64,000 nt of DNA, from NCBI RefSeq assembly GCF_000151315.2, contig NW_011887298.1:433417-497416 (forward strand), read 5' to 3'. The DNA is from Capsaspora owczarzaki ATCC 30864. Its lineage: Eukaryota; Opisthokonta; Filasterea. Below, piece after piece: positions 1 through 9,902 of the stretch. Position numbers and translations under genes: made by a program. Below the pieces are notes generated by a model. It saw nothing but the letters and a program-made list of their open reading frames with translations, searched no databases and was not told the origin of the DNA. The first letter of the stretch is position 1. Every line of letters starts with the position of its first letter.

Positions 1-2
1 CT

Positions 3-3000
3 CCTTCTTGTGGCGTTGGCACACAGACGCGCACTGTCGAGTGCCGAACGAACGCTGGCAACGGTGTTGCCGCTTCGTCCACGTATTGCACTGGCACTCA
101 GCCTGCTACTTCACAATCGTGCAACAATGGCGCCTGCCCTGTCTACTCTTGGCAGCAATCTGGATTCGGCGCTTGCTCTGTGCCCTGCGGCTCTGGAACA
201 CAAACTCAAACCGTTCAGTGCGTCAACACCGCTGCTAGCAACGCTGTTGTGGCCGATTCCCTGTGCACTGGCACCAAGCCGAGCACATCTCAATCCTGCT
301 CGTCGACTGCGTGTGGCTGGTTTACTGGTTCGTTCGGTGCATGCTCTCCTTCTTGTGGCGCTGGCACCCAAACCCGCACTGTCGAATGCCGAACGAACGC
401 TGGCAACGGCGTTGCCGCTTCGTCCACGTACTGCACTGATACCCAGCCAGCCGCTTCGCAATCTTGCAACAACGGTGCATGCGGTAGCTACGTTTGGCAA
501 CAATCTGGATTCGGCGCTTGCTCTGTGCCCTGCGGCTCGGGAACGCAAACTCAAACTGTTCAATGCGTCAACACCGCTGCTAGCAACGCTGTTGTTGCCG
601 ATTCCCTGTGCACTGGCACCAAGCCAAGTACCTCTCAATCCTGCTCGTCGACTGCGTGTGGCTGGTTTACTGGTTCGTTCGGTGCATGCTCTCCTTCTTG
701 TGGCGCTGGCACCCAAACCCGCACTGTCGAATGCCGAACGAACGCTGGCAACGGCGTTGCCGCTTCGTCCACGTATTGCACTGGCACTCAGCCTGCTACT
801 TCACAGTCTTGCAACAATGGCGCCTGCCCCGTCTACGCTTGGAAACAATCTGGATTTGGCGCTTGCTCGGTGCCCTGCGGCTCTGGCACGCAGACTCAGA
901 CCGTCCAATGCGTCAACACTGCCGCTGGCGACGCGATCGTGTCTGATTCTCTCTGCACTGGCACCAAGCCAAGCGCTTCTCAATCGTGCTCCTCGACTGT
1001 TTGCGGCTGGTATGCAGGCACGTTCGGTGTTTGCTCTGTGACTTGCAGCGGCACTGGCACCCAAACGCGCACGGTCGAGTGTCGCACAAACGGCGGCAAT
1101 GGAGCGACGGTTGCAGACACGTATTGCTCTGGAACCCAACCCGCTAGCTCGCAGTCATGCAACAATGGAGCTTGCCCAACGTATGCTTGGCAGCAGTCTG
1201 GTTTTGGAGCCTGCTCACCATCTTGCGGAGCCGGCACACAGACCCAAACCGTTCAATGCGTCAACACTGCTGCCGCCAACGCTGTCGTGTCAGATTCCCT
1301 CTGCACTGGCACCAAGCCCAGCACTTCTCAGGCTTGTAATAACGGCGTGTGCCCCTCGTACTCGTGGCAGCAGTCTGGATTTGGTGGCTGCACGCAACCC
1401 TGCGGCGGAGGAACGCAATCTCAAACCGTGCAGTGCGTGAACACTGCTGCTGGAAATGCAGTCGTGGCCGATAGCTTGTGCACCGGCACAAAGCCGGCGA
1501 CCTCTCAATCCTGCAACACTGGCGCTTGCCCCAGCTACTCGTGGCAGCAGTCTGGCTTTGGTGCTTGCTCTGCCTCTTGCGGAACCGGTACTCAGACCCA
1601 AACCGTGCAGTGCGTCAATACTGCCAGCGGCAACACTGTTGTTGCCGACTCGCTTTGCAGCGGCACAAAGCCCGCCTCGTCGCGAAATTGCAACACGCAC
1701 GTTTGCCCACCCGCCATCGATTGCTCCTGCACTGCTTGGTCTGTGTTTGCCCCTTGCTCGGTGTCCTGCGGCTCTGGCGTTCAAAAGAGCTACCGCACCT
1801 GCACGGAAGCTCGGGATGGAGGTCGCACGTGCGCCCAGCTCGGCCTGACCAGCACGGTTCGTCAACAGGCGTGCAACACTCAGGCTTGTCCAGTTGATTG
1901 CTCGTGTGGCGCGTGGACTGGACCGACCGCTTGCTCTGCCACGTGCGGTGGCGGCAAGCAGACCTACACTCGCACCTGTACCGAAGCCTCGGCTGGCGGC
2001 CTGACCTGTGCTGCCATGGGCCTGAAGACAACCCGTCAAGTCACATGCAACAGTGGTTCTTGCCCCACCCCGGCCAACCGCGACTGTTCGTGCTCTGCTT
2101 GGTCGTCGTGGAGCACATGCTCGCGCAACTGTGGCACCGGAGCTCAGTTCCGCACTCGCACCTGCAGCGCGGCGGTCGGCAGCGGCCAGACTTGCGCTGC
2201 TCTCGGCTTGACTTCGACGTCCGAGTATCGCTCGTGCAATTCGTTTGTGTGCGCGCTGCCGACCAAGTATATGGTTGCGCTCTTTTCCTTTGATGGCTCT
2301 GGTCCCTCGTTTACCGACTCTCAGGGCAACGTTTTCTCCTGGTCGTCCGCTTTGACTCGTCGCGACACGTCCACGACTGTCCCTGCGATTCGTGGAAATG
2401 CAGCCGAATTTGGTGGTAGTGCCAGCATGGCCTTGACATCCGGGCCGCGCCTGTACGAGGTGACCCTGTCTGCCTTCATTCAGCCCTCTGCCATGGCCTC
2501 GGGCACCGCGTTCATCCGTGCACCCAATGCCGGCACCACCAATTTCTTTGTGAGCTTCCGCACGAACGGCGGCCGTGTGACGCCGTTTGTCAACGTCGGA
2601 TCGACAACTCTGGCCGCCACTCTGTCCAGCAGCATTCCGACGACGTCGTGGAGCCACATTGCGGTGACGCTGAACGCCGATGGCGCGCTGACCGTTTACC
2701 TGAACGGCACGCAGGTGGCCGCGCGCACCGGCGCAACCATCCCGACCACGTCGATTGCGCCTGGCAACTGGGAAGTCGCTTGCTTTGATGCCGAGACAAA
2801 CTGCTACTCTGGCGCCATGGACGAGCTGTCCGTGTGGAATGCGGCGCTCTCTGCAGAAGAGGTTGCCGAGCTGTACAACCGCTACTTCTCTGGCTTGAGC
2901 TCGACGTCGGATCGCGGTTCTCCTGCACCAGCCAGCGGCTCGGATGGCGGCTCATCCATCGTTCCGGTGATTGTCGGCGTGCTCATCGGCTTGCTTGTTG

Positions 3001-4130
3001 TTTTGATCATTGTTATTGTGTTGGTGCGTCGCCATCGTCGCAATGCCAACTACAACCACGTCAAGAAGATGGCTCGTCGGAACAGTGTCGATTCCAACGA
3101 CTCGCTCGGTCGTGACAAGACTGCCGGCTCTTTGGACACACAGACACCGGCCTTGATCACCAATGCTCGCGCCAACAAGCATCAATCACTGGCCACCATG
3201 GCCGTGACTGCCAATCCTCTCCTTTCAGCACCAGCAGCGGCAGCCCCTGCTCCGGCCAAGAAGCCTGGTCGCCTCGGTCAAATGACGTTTGGTCGCCGGA
3301 GCGCAGCGTCCAATGCTGCCGCAGCCGGTGCAGCTGACAACGCGGTTGAGCAGCCTGAGGTCGGCGCCCTGTTCCGTGCTCAGTATGCGTACCAGCCCCA
3401 TCAATCGGATGAGCTTGAACTGGCCATTGGCGACGTTATTCACGTTACTTCGCAATCGGATGATGGCTGGATGCTGGGCAAGAACAACCGCACCAAGAAG
3501 CATGGTGTGTGCCCTGGCAACTATCTCGTTCGAATGGACGCGAATGACACGACCGCCATTCCCACTGGCACCTTGTCTGTAGCTGCCGCGAAGGCAGCGG
3601 AAGCGGCTTCGTCCTCGCCTGCCAAGGCGCCCAAGCCCGCCAAGCTTCCTCGTCCGACTGTTTCCGAGACTGCCAATCCGGTCTTCTCCCACACCAACAA
3701 TGACACTCCCTCGCCCAAGCCCACTCCCCCTGCCAAGCCGTCCACGTTGCCTCCGAAGCTCGGATCCAACTACAACAGATTGGGCTCGTCCGACTCACTG
3801 CTGGACTCACCCACGTCCCCACCTTCGAAACCCGCTCCCCTCGCGCCTGCTTCCGCCGCGCCATCGAAACCCGCTCCCCTTGCGCCTGCTTCCGCCGCGC
3901 CATCGAAGCCCGCTCCGATTGCTGCAAAGCCCAGTCCCATTGCGCCCAAACCAGCCCCGATTGCATCCAAGCCGACTCCGCCGGCCGGCAAGCCAACTCC
4001 TCCGCCAGGAAAGCCTCTCCCTGTTGACAAGCCCACGCCACCCGCTGGAAAGCCCGCGCCACCCGCTGGGAAGCCCGCTCCTCCACCTGGCAAACCATCC
4101 AAGCCGTCGGCTTCCCAATCCGAGCTTTAA
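3..4130 (+). CDS. TSP1-repeat / LamG-like / SH3 transmembrane receptor (5' part outside window)
   Basis: Open frame from the window edge to TAA at 4128-4130, so the N-terminus is missing; 1375 residues are visible. Order: about 13 thrombospondin type 1 repeats (codons from 3 to about 2250, pattern CSxxCGxGTQTxTVxC, the last three with W-rich starts such as AWSSWSTCS), a LamG/concanavalin-like jelly-roll domain (about 2262-2880, ending DELSVWNAALSAEEVAEL), a single membrane segment (about 2952-3030, followed by VRRHRR), an SH3 domain (about 3360-3540, ALFRAQYAYQP ... DDGWMLGKN ... GVCPGNYL) and a 130-residue proline/lysine-rich tail with repeated KPxP motifs. This is a type I membrane protein with an adhesive ectodomain and a cytoplasmic adaptor part; the proline-rich tail could bind its own or other SH3 domains. 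The function (adhesion or matrix sensing) is inferred from domains only. No intron is seen in the visible part. Confidence 0.85.
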   Translation, partial: PSCGVGTQTRTVECRTNAGNGVAASSTYCTGTQPATSQSCNNGACPVYSWQQSGFGACSVPCGSGTQTQTVQCVNTAASNAVVADSLCTGTKPSTSQSCSSTACGWFTGSFGACSPSCGAGTQTRTVECRTNAGNGVAASSTYCTDTQPAASQSCNNGACGSYVWQQSGFGACSVPCGSGTQTQTVQCVNTAASNAVVADSLCTGTKPSTSQSCSSTACGWFTGSFGACSPSCGAGTQTRTVECRTNAGNGVAASSTYCTGTQPATSQSCNNGACPVYAWKQSGFGACSVPCGSGTQTQTVQCVNTAAGDAIVSDSLCTGTKPSASQSCSSTVCGWYAGTFGVCSVTCSGTGTQTRTVECRTNGGNGATVADTYCSGTQPASSQSCNNGACPTYAWQQSGFGACSPSCGAGTQTQTVQCVNTAAANAVVSDSLCTGTKPSTSQACNNGVCPSYSWQQSGFGGCTQPCGGGTQSQTVQCVNTAAGNAVVADSLCTGTKPATSQSCNTGACPSYSWQQSGFGACSASCGTGTQTQTVQCVNTASGNTVVADSLCSGTKPASSRNCNTHVCPPAIDCSCTAWSVFAPCSVSCGSGVQKSYRTCTEARDGGRTCAQLGLTSTVRQQACNTQACPVDCSCGAWTGPTACSATCGGGKQTYTRTCTEASAGGLTCAAMGLKTTRQVTCNSGSCPTPANRDCSCSAWSSWSTCSRNCGTGAQFRTRTCSAAVGSGQTCAALGLTSTSEYRSCNSFVCALPTKYMVALFSFDGSGPSFTDSQGNVFSWSSALTRRDTSTTVPAIRGNAAEFGGSASMALTSGPRLYEVTLSAFIQPSAMASGTAFIRAPNAGTTNFFVSFRTNGGRVTPFVNVGSTTLAATLSSSIPTTSWSHIAVTLNADGALTVYLNGTQVAARTGATIPTTSIAPGNWEVACFDAETNCYSGAMDELSVWNAALSAEEVAELYNRYFSGLSSTSDRGSPAPASGSDGGSSIVPVIVGVLIGLLVVLIIVIVLVRRHRRNANYNHVKKMARRNSVDSNDSLGRDKTAGSLDTQTPALITNARANKHQSLATMAVTANPLLSAPAAAAPAPAKKPGRLGQMTFGRRSAASNAAAAGAADNAVEQPEVGALFRAQYAYQPHQSDELELAIGDVIHVTSQSDDGWMLGKNNRTKKHGVCPGNYLVRMDANDTTAIPTGTLSVAAAKAAEAASSSPAKAPKPAKLPRPTVSETANPVFSHTNNDTPSPKPTPPAKPSTLPPKLGSNYNRLGSSDSLLDSPTSPPSKPAPLAPASAAPSKPAPLAPASAAPSKPAPIAAKPSPIAPKPAPIASKPTPPAGKPTPPPGKPLPVDKPTPPAGKPAPPAGKPAPPPGKPSKPSASQSEL
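17..1040 (+). repeat. Tandem 345-bp units encoding paired TSP1 repeats
   Basis: The block GTGTGGCTGGTTTACTGG recurs at 311 and 656, exactly 345 bp (115 codons) apart, with nearly identical flanks. One unit holds two TSP1 repeats of alternating type (GWFTGSFGACSPSCG and YxWQQSGFGACSVPCG). Units further downstream are progressively more diverged. The near identity suggests recent duplication or gene conversion inside the receptor gene. Confidence 0.8.
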
Positions 4131-4610
4131 CATTTGGGGTCCTTCTACTTTTGTCTAGTTTTCCATCGTTCTTTTTTTCCGCTTGCATGTTTTCTTTCTT
4201 TCTCTCTTGCTTCATTCTATCCACAGCTTTCTCTCCAAGCTATCATTTTATCCTCTCTTCGTGTGTTCACCGTGTTTCGTTTTCTCCACTCATTCATCTC
4301 ACACGATTACGTTGACGTAATCCGTGTCAGGAGAAAAAAGTGAGCTGTTCTTCGTTCCGCTGCGACGTTCAAGGGACACAGCTGCGCTGGTCTCTTTTGT
4401 CAACGCGTCTGCCTTGTTTTGTTATTTGTATCATGAATGAATCAGCTTCTACTTTGTTCTGTTTTTGCAAGAATCCTTCAAACATTTAGGTTTAGCTTTC
4501 ATCGTTTCACCCATTCCCTTCCACCCATTCGTCAGCCCTCGTTTGTTCGTTTGACCAAGTAAAATAGAAAGATTGAGATGCTGCTAAGCTCAGTCTTCGG
4601 GTAAACCAAC
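4131..4610. other. Intergenic: receptor 3' UTR and UBC9 promoter/5' UTR
   Basis: The 480 bp between two same-strand genes are pyrimidine-rich after the receptor stop. No coding signal is seen on either strand. The UBC9 5' end must lie in the last part, but I see no clear TATA box or initiator. Confidence 0.5.
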
Positions 4611-6077
4611 ATGTCGATTGCTCAGCAGCGCCTCAGTGAGGAGCGCAAGGCCTTCCGCCGCGACCATCCCTTTGTGCGTGCTTGTCCATTTGTGTTTCCC
4701 CCCCCCCCCATCCACCTAGTTTGCCTTGTGAATGTGCAGTTCTGAGCGAGAGTAGGCTGTGGCAAGTCGATCCTGTCGACGACCATGTTGCTCATCTCTC
4801 TCTCTCTGTTTCTCTCTGTTTCTCTCTCGCTCTCTTTGGCAGGGCTTCTACGCAAGACCGGCGACGCTTCCGGATGGCAGCATGAACATGCTCGAATGGG
4901 AGTGCGGTGAGTCTCTTCCATCACTGCCTTCGCTTCGATGGACGACAAGAGCGAGTTTGCTGTACTTTGGCTCGTGTGGTCGCTGCGCACCCCCCATCAT
5001 CATCAGCATCGGTGGCCGCTCCGAACCAGAGCATCAATGATGTCTATTCTCGCTTGTTTATGCATCTTGGGTGCTGGTCCTCGGGTTGACCTGCTCGGGC
5101 GTGCTGTTGCCGTTCCACTTCCACTCACTCGCTCACTCACTCACTCACTCACTCACTCTGCTTTTTGCTTCGCTTCTCAATCGTCGTCTGCCGTTTTCTA
5201 ACGCGAACTCTCCGATAATCGTGGATTTTGCTCGGTTTTTCACAACTGGCGCGTCGCTCCGCTTCTTGTTTTCTGCTTTGCAGGCATCCCCGGAAAGAAA
5301 GAGGTAACGATTTTCGCGCGCTTTTTTGTTCTTTCTGAGAGATTTTGAAATTCTGGGATTGTTGTTTATTTCTGAGAGGCTTTTGTCTTGCTTGAACTTG
5401 TATTTTTGGTGTTTGTTGCGAGGAGACCTCTGGTTTGGATTTTGAATCCGTTTGTTTGTTTCTAACGTGCTCTCTTTCGCTTGAATTACAGTCTGACTGG
5501 GAAGGCGGGACGTACAAGCTGCGAATGCTGTTTTCAGAGGACTTTCCATCGCTGCCTCCAAAGTGTTAGTGTTCAGACGGACTGGATGCTCATCCTTGCG
5601 CGACCAGCTCTAACAACCCTTGCGTTGACTCAAAAACAGGCAAGTTTGATCCTCCGCTCTTCCACCCGAACGTCTTCCCCTCGGGCACCGTCTGCCTGTC
5701 GTTGTTGGATGCTGACAAAGACTGGCGTCCAGCAATTACTATTAAGCAGGTACAAATTTACTCTTGGCTTGTTTTTGTTTTTGTTTTTGTTTTTGTTTTT
5801 CTTAATTTCGGTCATCCGTGCTCATATGGGCTTCTTGGCGCAGATTCTTCTGGGCATTCAAGGATTGCTAACAGAGCCTAACCTGCTCGACCCAGCACAA
5901 GTGGATGCGTACGACACATTGAGGTAACAAACAAGGGGGGAGTGTTTGGTTGCGTGGTCGAGTTCTTCAAACCGAGCTTGTTGAGTCTCATATCTGAGCA
6001 TCCGACCTCTCATTAGAAACAATCCTGAACTGTACAAGAAGCGCGTCCGCGAGCAGGCCGCCAAGTTTAAGACATGA
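4611..6077 (+). CDS. UBE2I: SUMO-conjugating E2 enzyme UBC9
   Basis: Seven exons: 4611-4673, 4843-4906, 5284-5303, 5492-5564, 5640-5749, 5844-5923, 6017-6077; together 156 residues, close to the usual 158. The E2 accepts SUMO from the SAE1/SAE2 E1 as a thioester and passes it to lysines of target proteins, mostly in the nucleus. UBC9 hallmarks are present: N-terminal [17 protein letters not shown], the insert NPxG-like region [23 protein letters not shown] with the catalytic Cys at about residue 92, and [18 protein letters not shown]. Exon 3 is only 20 nt. Introns 1 and 3 carry short pyrimidine-rich and CTCA repeats. It ends 200 bp from the 3' end of the convergent sideroflexin gene. Confidence 0.95.
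5124..5159 (+). repeat. (CACT)n microsatellite in a UBC9 intron
   Basis: A run of TCAC/CACT tetranucleotides lies in intron 2 of UBC9. The same tetranucleotide recurs at 7527-7564 (sideroflexin intron), 23704-23722 (neurochondrin/NMNAT spacer) and near 46060-46090 (HADH intron), so it is a genome-wide favourite of this organism. Confidence 0.8.
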
Positions 6078-6231
6078 TGCGATCTTTGTGAAGGGCTGCT
6101 TTGTTTTTGTTATCCGCCTCGAGTGCATCACAAATGAACAAAAAAAAAAAGCTTAAACCTCAATTTCTTTTCCACTTTGCCCCCCCCCCCCGATACTTGC
6201 GAAAATGATTTGGTTGTTGGTACTCGATGCT

Positions 6232-6237
6232 TTTATT
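6232..6237 (-). terminator. Poly(A) signal AATAAA of sideroflexin
   Basis: TTTATT on the plus strand reads AATAAA on the minus strand, about 40 nt past the sideroflexin stop codon. It sits between two convergent genes whose stops are only 199 bp apart. Confidence 0.55.
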
Positions 6238-6276
6238 GGAAGTTGTTGGGACTACAGAAAAACAGGCAGCTGTGTC

Positions 6277-7824
6277 TTACACACCCTTGTTGTAATAGAG
6301 AGTTGTGATGGGATCGCCCTTGGGTGTGCGCATTTGGTGGAAGCGGGTCTCGAGCTTGGACGTCTCCACCGGCATGACCTGAGGGAAGGTGGCAATGGCA
6401 AGGGGCAAGGCACCCCAGATGGCGCCAGCAATGACGCCGACCTCGACGGCCATGCGGACACGCGGGTTGCTCTTGAGGAAGGCGGTACGGTTGAGGCCGC
6501 TCATAATCACGGGCGGGAGAATGAGGATGGGTACGGGAAGGAGGACGCGCGTGACGGCGACCTGCTTCAGGCAAATCTTGCCGGCCTCCTGGGAGCGGCC
6601 CACGAGGTTGCCCTCGCTGTCGCGCACATCGATGCCCGTCTCGGCCTCGCCGCGGCGCATGAGGTACATGTTGGCAACACCAGCTGAGGCGACGGCAACG
6701 AACGGCACGACGGTGCGAACAACGCCGCGCACGGCGGGAGGCAAGTTGGTCGCGCGCTTGACGAGCTCGCCCAGACCAACAGCCGTGCCCACCGAGATGG
6801 CAGACGCAGCGCCGTACGCCGTGGCAATCTCGGCAGTGGACTGGGGCGCGTTGGCGTTTCGGTTGCTGTAGTTGAAACCAGCATTGAATGTCTGGTTGAT
6901 CCATTGCCACATGACCGTGTTGAGCACCGTCGGAGGCGACATGAGCATGCCAGCAATGATTGGGACGTTCGCCGGGACGAACGCACTCATCCGGAACACT
7001 GCGGGGATGGGCTCGTTCGTGTCTGGGTGCAGAATGGCCTCCTTGATCCTGCGGGCCTCCCACATCTGCGCGTCGGTGACTTGTCCGGGCTGTCCCGGGT
7101 TGATCTTGCCAGCCTTGAACGCAGCGAGCAGGTCGACAGACTCCTTGAGCTTGGCGTCGGACGTAAGCAGCAGCATTGGATCAACGAGGTCAAAGAAGTG
7201 GCGAACGCGTCCGCTGAACGCCGACTGGTCGTACCTGCACAAAGCCAAGATGGGGGGGGGGGAAGTTGGTGTTGTGGAATCGGACGTGACGCACAAGCAG
7301 CCAAGGAGGTCAATGTATGGTGGGGGGGAAGGGAACGGTCACGTCTTGTGCCTCTCATCCACTCTATCACTCTATCACCCTATCACTCTATCACTCTATC
7401 ACTCTCTCAACCTCACTCAATGCAAGTCAGTCGTTCCAACAAAAGTCAAGTCAAAGTGGGAAGCGAGTCCTTGCGCAATCCAAATTGCTCAAAATCTCAC
7501 TCAAAATCTCAAACGCAATGGACTTCCACTCACTCACTCACTCACTCACTCACTCACTCACTCACCTCATTGCAGCCGCTTCAGAGACACTCACTCAGTC
7601 CCAAAGCCAAGTGAAGCCTCATTCCATCCTCGTTTCAATCGAACGCCCGAATGAAGCCTCACTCAATGACCTTCACTCAATAGCTCAGTTCGCCGTAGCT
7701 CAGCTTCCAGCTCCCCCTCCTCCTTCCCCCGCCACACGATGTGCTTGATTTAAAACGATGAGGGGGGGGGGGAAACCTGCCTCGGCTTGTCCAGCGTGAA
7801 CTTTGGCACTTCGGACGACGACAT
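6277..7824 (-). CDS. SFXN: Sideroflexin (mitochondrial serine/amino-acid carrier family)
   Basis: Two exons, 7781-7824 and 6277-7234, coding 333 residues, the normal family length. Sideroflexins are multi-pass inner-mitochondrial membrane proteins; SFXN1 and SFXN3 import serine for one-carbon metabolism. Seen here: N-terminal KPRYDQSAFSGRVRHFF, the HPDTNEPIP motif, WQWINQTFNAGFNYSNRNA, MYLMRRGE and the C-terminal YYNKGV. The join that restores the family motif PR-Y/W-DQS needs a GC donor (AG|GCAGGT, intron base 7780) rather than GT; the nearby GT would break the frame. The intron contains G/C homopolymers and TCACTCTA and CACT repeats. It shares a 174-bp divergent spacer with WRAP53. The exact substrate cannot be told from sequence. 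Confidence 0.92.
7355..7564. repeat. Simple repeats in sideroflexin intron 1
   Basis: (TCTATCAC)n at about 7357-7406 is followed by (CACT)n at 7527-7564, with several more scattered CACTCAA motifs to about 7680. G runs of 9-10 bases lie at about 7253-7262 and 7763-7772 near both ends of the intron. Confidence 0.75.
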
Positions 7825-7998
7825 TCTAACAAAAAACGTAAGAAAGTTGGACTGCGTCTGAGAAACTGCGAAAGGTCGCAAATCTCAGCTCAGAGCACAG
7901 TCAAACCAAAACACACACAAACACACAAACCTACGCATTTATTACCATACTACAGCTGAGCTTGACCTCCATATCCAGTTCTCTTATTGTTCTATTGA
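7825..7998. promoter_or_regulatory. Divergent promoter, sideroflexin (-) / WRAP53 (+)
   Basis: Only 174 bp separate the two opposing ATGs, so both promoters and both 5' UTRs must fit here. The stretch is AT-rich with a CACAAACACACAAAC run. TGA stands directly before the WRAP53 ATG in frame, so that ATG is the first possible start. Confidence 0.6.
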
Positions 7999-9744
7999 AT
8001 GGATTTGGTGAGCGGGCGTCGCAGTCGCATTGCCGAGTGCACTGCAGCGGACGTCCTGCTCGCCCAATCACTAGTATCATCATCATCATCATCGTCATCA
8101 TCATCACTAGTATCATCATCATCATCATCATCATCATCACCATCGGTAACACTGGGGTCGACAGGCGCACTGAGATTGTCGTCGTCGTCGTCGTGCCCGC
8201 TCGCTGCTCGCCATGCTGCAACAAGGCCGTCGCTCGACTACTTCCAAGTACTACTACTGAATTCAATCGTGTTGCCCATGTTTGCAATATTGATCTTTGG
8301 GGTGGGGAAGTTGATGCGGTCGTACATTACTGACAACCTGTTGTGCGTTGCGTTTTACCTCGCTCTGCAATAGGGGTGCAAGTGGGCGCCAGATGGATCG
8401 TGCCTGCTCGTTGGCGCAAGTGATCATACATTGCGATTGTTCGCATTGCCGTATTATGCAATAGCCGATCAGCAAGCTCCGGAACCAGACACAGATCAAC
8501 CCAAATCAGAGCACGCTCAGACACTGAGCAATTCTACCGCAAGTAACAATCATAACGCGTCATCGTCCAACCACGAGCAGCTGGGCATGACGTCAAAAGA
8601 CAGTCTTGAGGAACTCGTGCCCACGGCTGGCGAATGGCTGCCGTTTCTCCAGACGACCCGCGGCGAATCCATCTACGACTTTGCATGGTATCCGCAGATG
8701 AACAGTTCCGTCGATCCTGCGACGGCGTGCTTTGCCACGACAGCTCGCGCACACCCGGTGCATCTAGTTGACGCGTATACCGGAGAAACACGCTGTAGCT
8801 ACCGGTCGTACGACGACAAGGACGAAATTGCCAGTCCGTTCTCGCTTGGATTTTCGCAAGACGGGACGCGGCTGATGTGTGGGCATCAAGACCTCATCGA
8901 CATTTTCGATACACTGCGTCCCGGTCGAGAGTGCACTTCATTACGACTGCGCGCACGAGGGAAACGATTACGCCGTGCGTTGCGACAGGAGCGCAACAAC
9001 GCAGACCAAACAGCGACGCCTGTTCGACGACCCGCAGCCAACAACAATGCCCATCATCCTGTCGAACAAGGTGGCATTATTTCTTGTTTCGCAACTCCAA
9101 GCGACAACGCTCCGTACTTTGCTGCAGGCTCGTACGACGGCACCGTCGGGCTGTACAGCTCGGCGTCGGATAATCCTGTTATTGACCTCCTCGCGGGCCC
9201 TTCTGGCGGTATAACGCAGCTAGCAATTACGCCAGATAATCGCTATCTCATCGCTGGTGGTCGCAAGTCGCCTGACATGGTTGCGTGGGATTTGCGCAAC
9301 ATGGCTTTCCCACTGTGTCGGTTTGCGCGCAGCTGTTCGAGCTACCAACGGCTCGCTTTTGACTTGGAGGGTGCAGTCTCGGGCAGCACTGGCTGGATGG
9401 TGGCCGGGAGCGATCGTGGCATTGCCAGCGCTTACTGGCTGCCGTCGTTCCTCTCGATCGCGTCTATGGTGTCTTCCGATTGGCTGAATCCGACCGCAGA
9501 TACCCCTTCTGTCTCGCCCGACAAACCACCATCCACTATGCTGTTCAAGGCGGATGAAAAGGCTTCCTTCCAGGCGCACTCGCAGTCGCCAATCAATGGT
9601 ATCAGCATCCATCCATATTTCCCAATCATTGCTACCTGCAGCGGAGAGAGGCCCCAGCTGCTCACTTCGGAGGCCGAGCCTGCGCCACCAGTCGATTCAC
9701 CATCAGTCACGCTTTGGCAAGTCCCTGCTCGCGCTGTAACATAA
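7999..9744 (+). CDS. WRAP53: WD-repeat telomerase/Cajal-body RNA protein WRAP53 (TCAB1)
   Basis: Two exons, 7999-8247 and 8374-9744, coding 539 residues. In animals this WD40 protein binds the CAB box of scaRNAs and telomerase RNA and brings them to Cajal bodies. The fit to the family is direct: DYF-QGCKWAPDGSCLLVGASDHTLRLF (human NFLKGCKWAPDGS), ESIYDFAWYP, HPVHLVDAYTGETRCSYRSY, DTLRPGREC, GGIISCFA, FAAGSYDGTVGLY, GGITQLAITPDNRYLIAGGR and VAWDLRN, which are successive WD blades. The intron has donor GTACTA, a TACTGAC branch site near 8330 and acceptor CAATAG. The N-terminus is a serine run coded by ATC/TCA repeats (8078-8140). An insertion after DTLRPGREC is rich in R/N/A and probably a loop. 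The RNA partner is inferred from the family. Confidence 0.88.
8078..8140 (+). repeat. (TCA)n trinucleotide repeat coding poly-serine
   Basis: Runs of TCA/ATC with interspersed CTAGTA and TCG code two poly-Ser blocks in the WRAP53 N-terminus. In other frames the same bases give poly-Ile or poly-Met, which explains the odd overlapping open frames. Confidence 0.85.
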
Positions 9745-9800
9745 AGTTTCTGCGGATCGATTTATTGTTTTTTTCTTTATTGTAATTTTAATTGCCACCA

Positions 9801-9806
9801 TTTATT
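9801..9806 (-). terminator. Poly(A) signal candidates between WRAP53 and STAT
   Basis: TTTATT here is AATAAA on the minus strand, about 100 nt past the STAT stop. AATAAA at 9866-9871 on the plus strand lies 122 nt past the WRAP53 stop. The two 3' UTRs would overlap in this 158-bp convergent spacer. Confidence 0.45.
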
Positions 9807-9902
9807 GATGGTGACTTGATCTAAAAAAAAACATTATCTTCAAATTCACACCTTGTGAGACCAACAATAAATGGCAAGCCAGAAAACGTGAGTTCAAAGA
9901 TC

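Noticed and set aside
10-1041. Long open frames in other phases over the TSP1 repeats, on both strands
   Set aside because: They are by-products of the 345-bp repeat unit: one phase that is open in one unit stays open in all. Only the TSP1 phase shows cysteine-repeat structure and runs on into LamG, membrane and SH3 parts.
7962-8333. Ile-rich (+) and Met-rich (-) frames over the TCA/ATC repeat
   Set aside because: They arise from reading the trinucleotide repeat in other phases; the poly-Ser phase joins the WRAP53 WD domain by a good intron.
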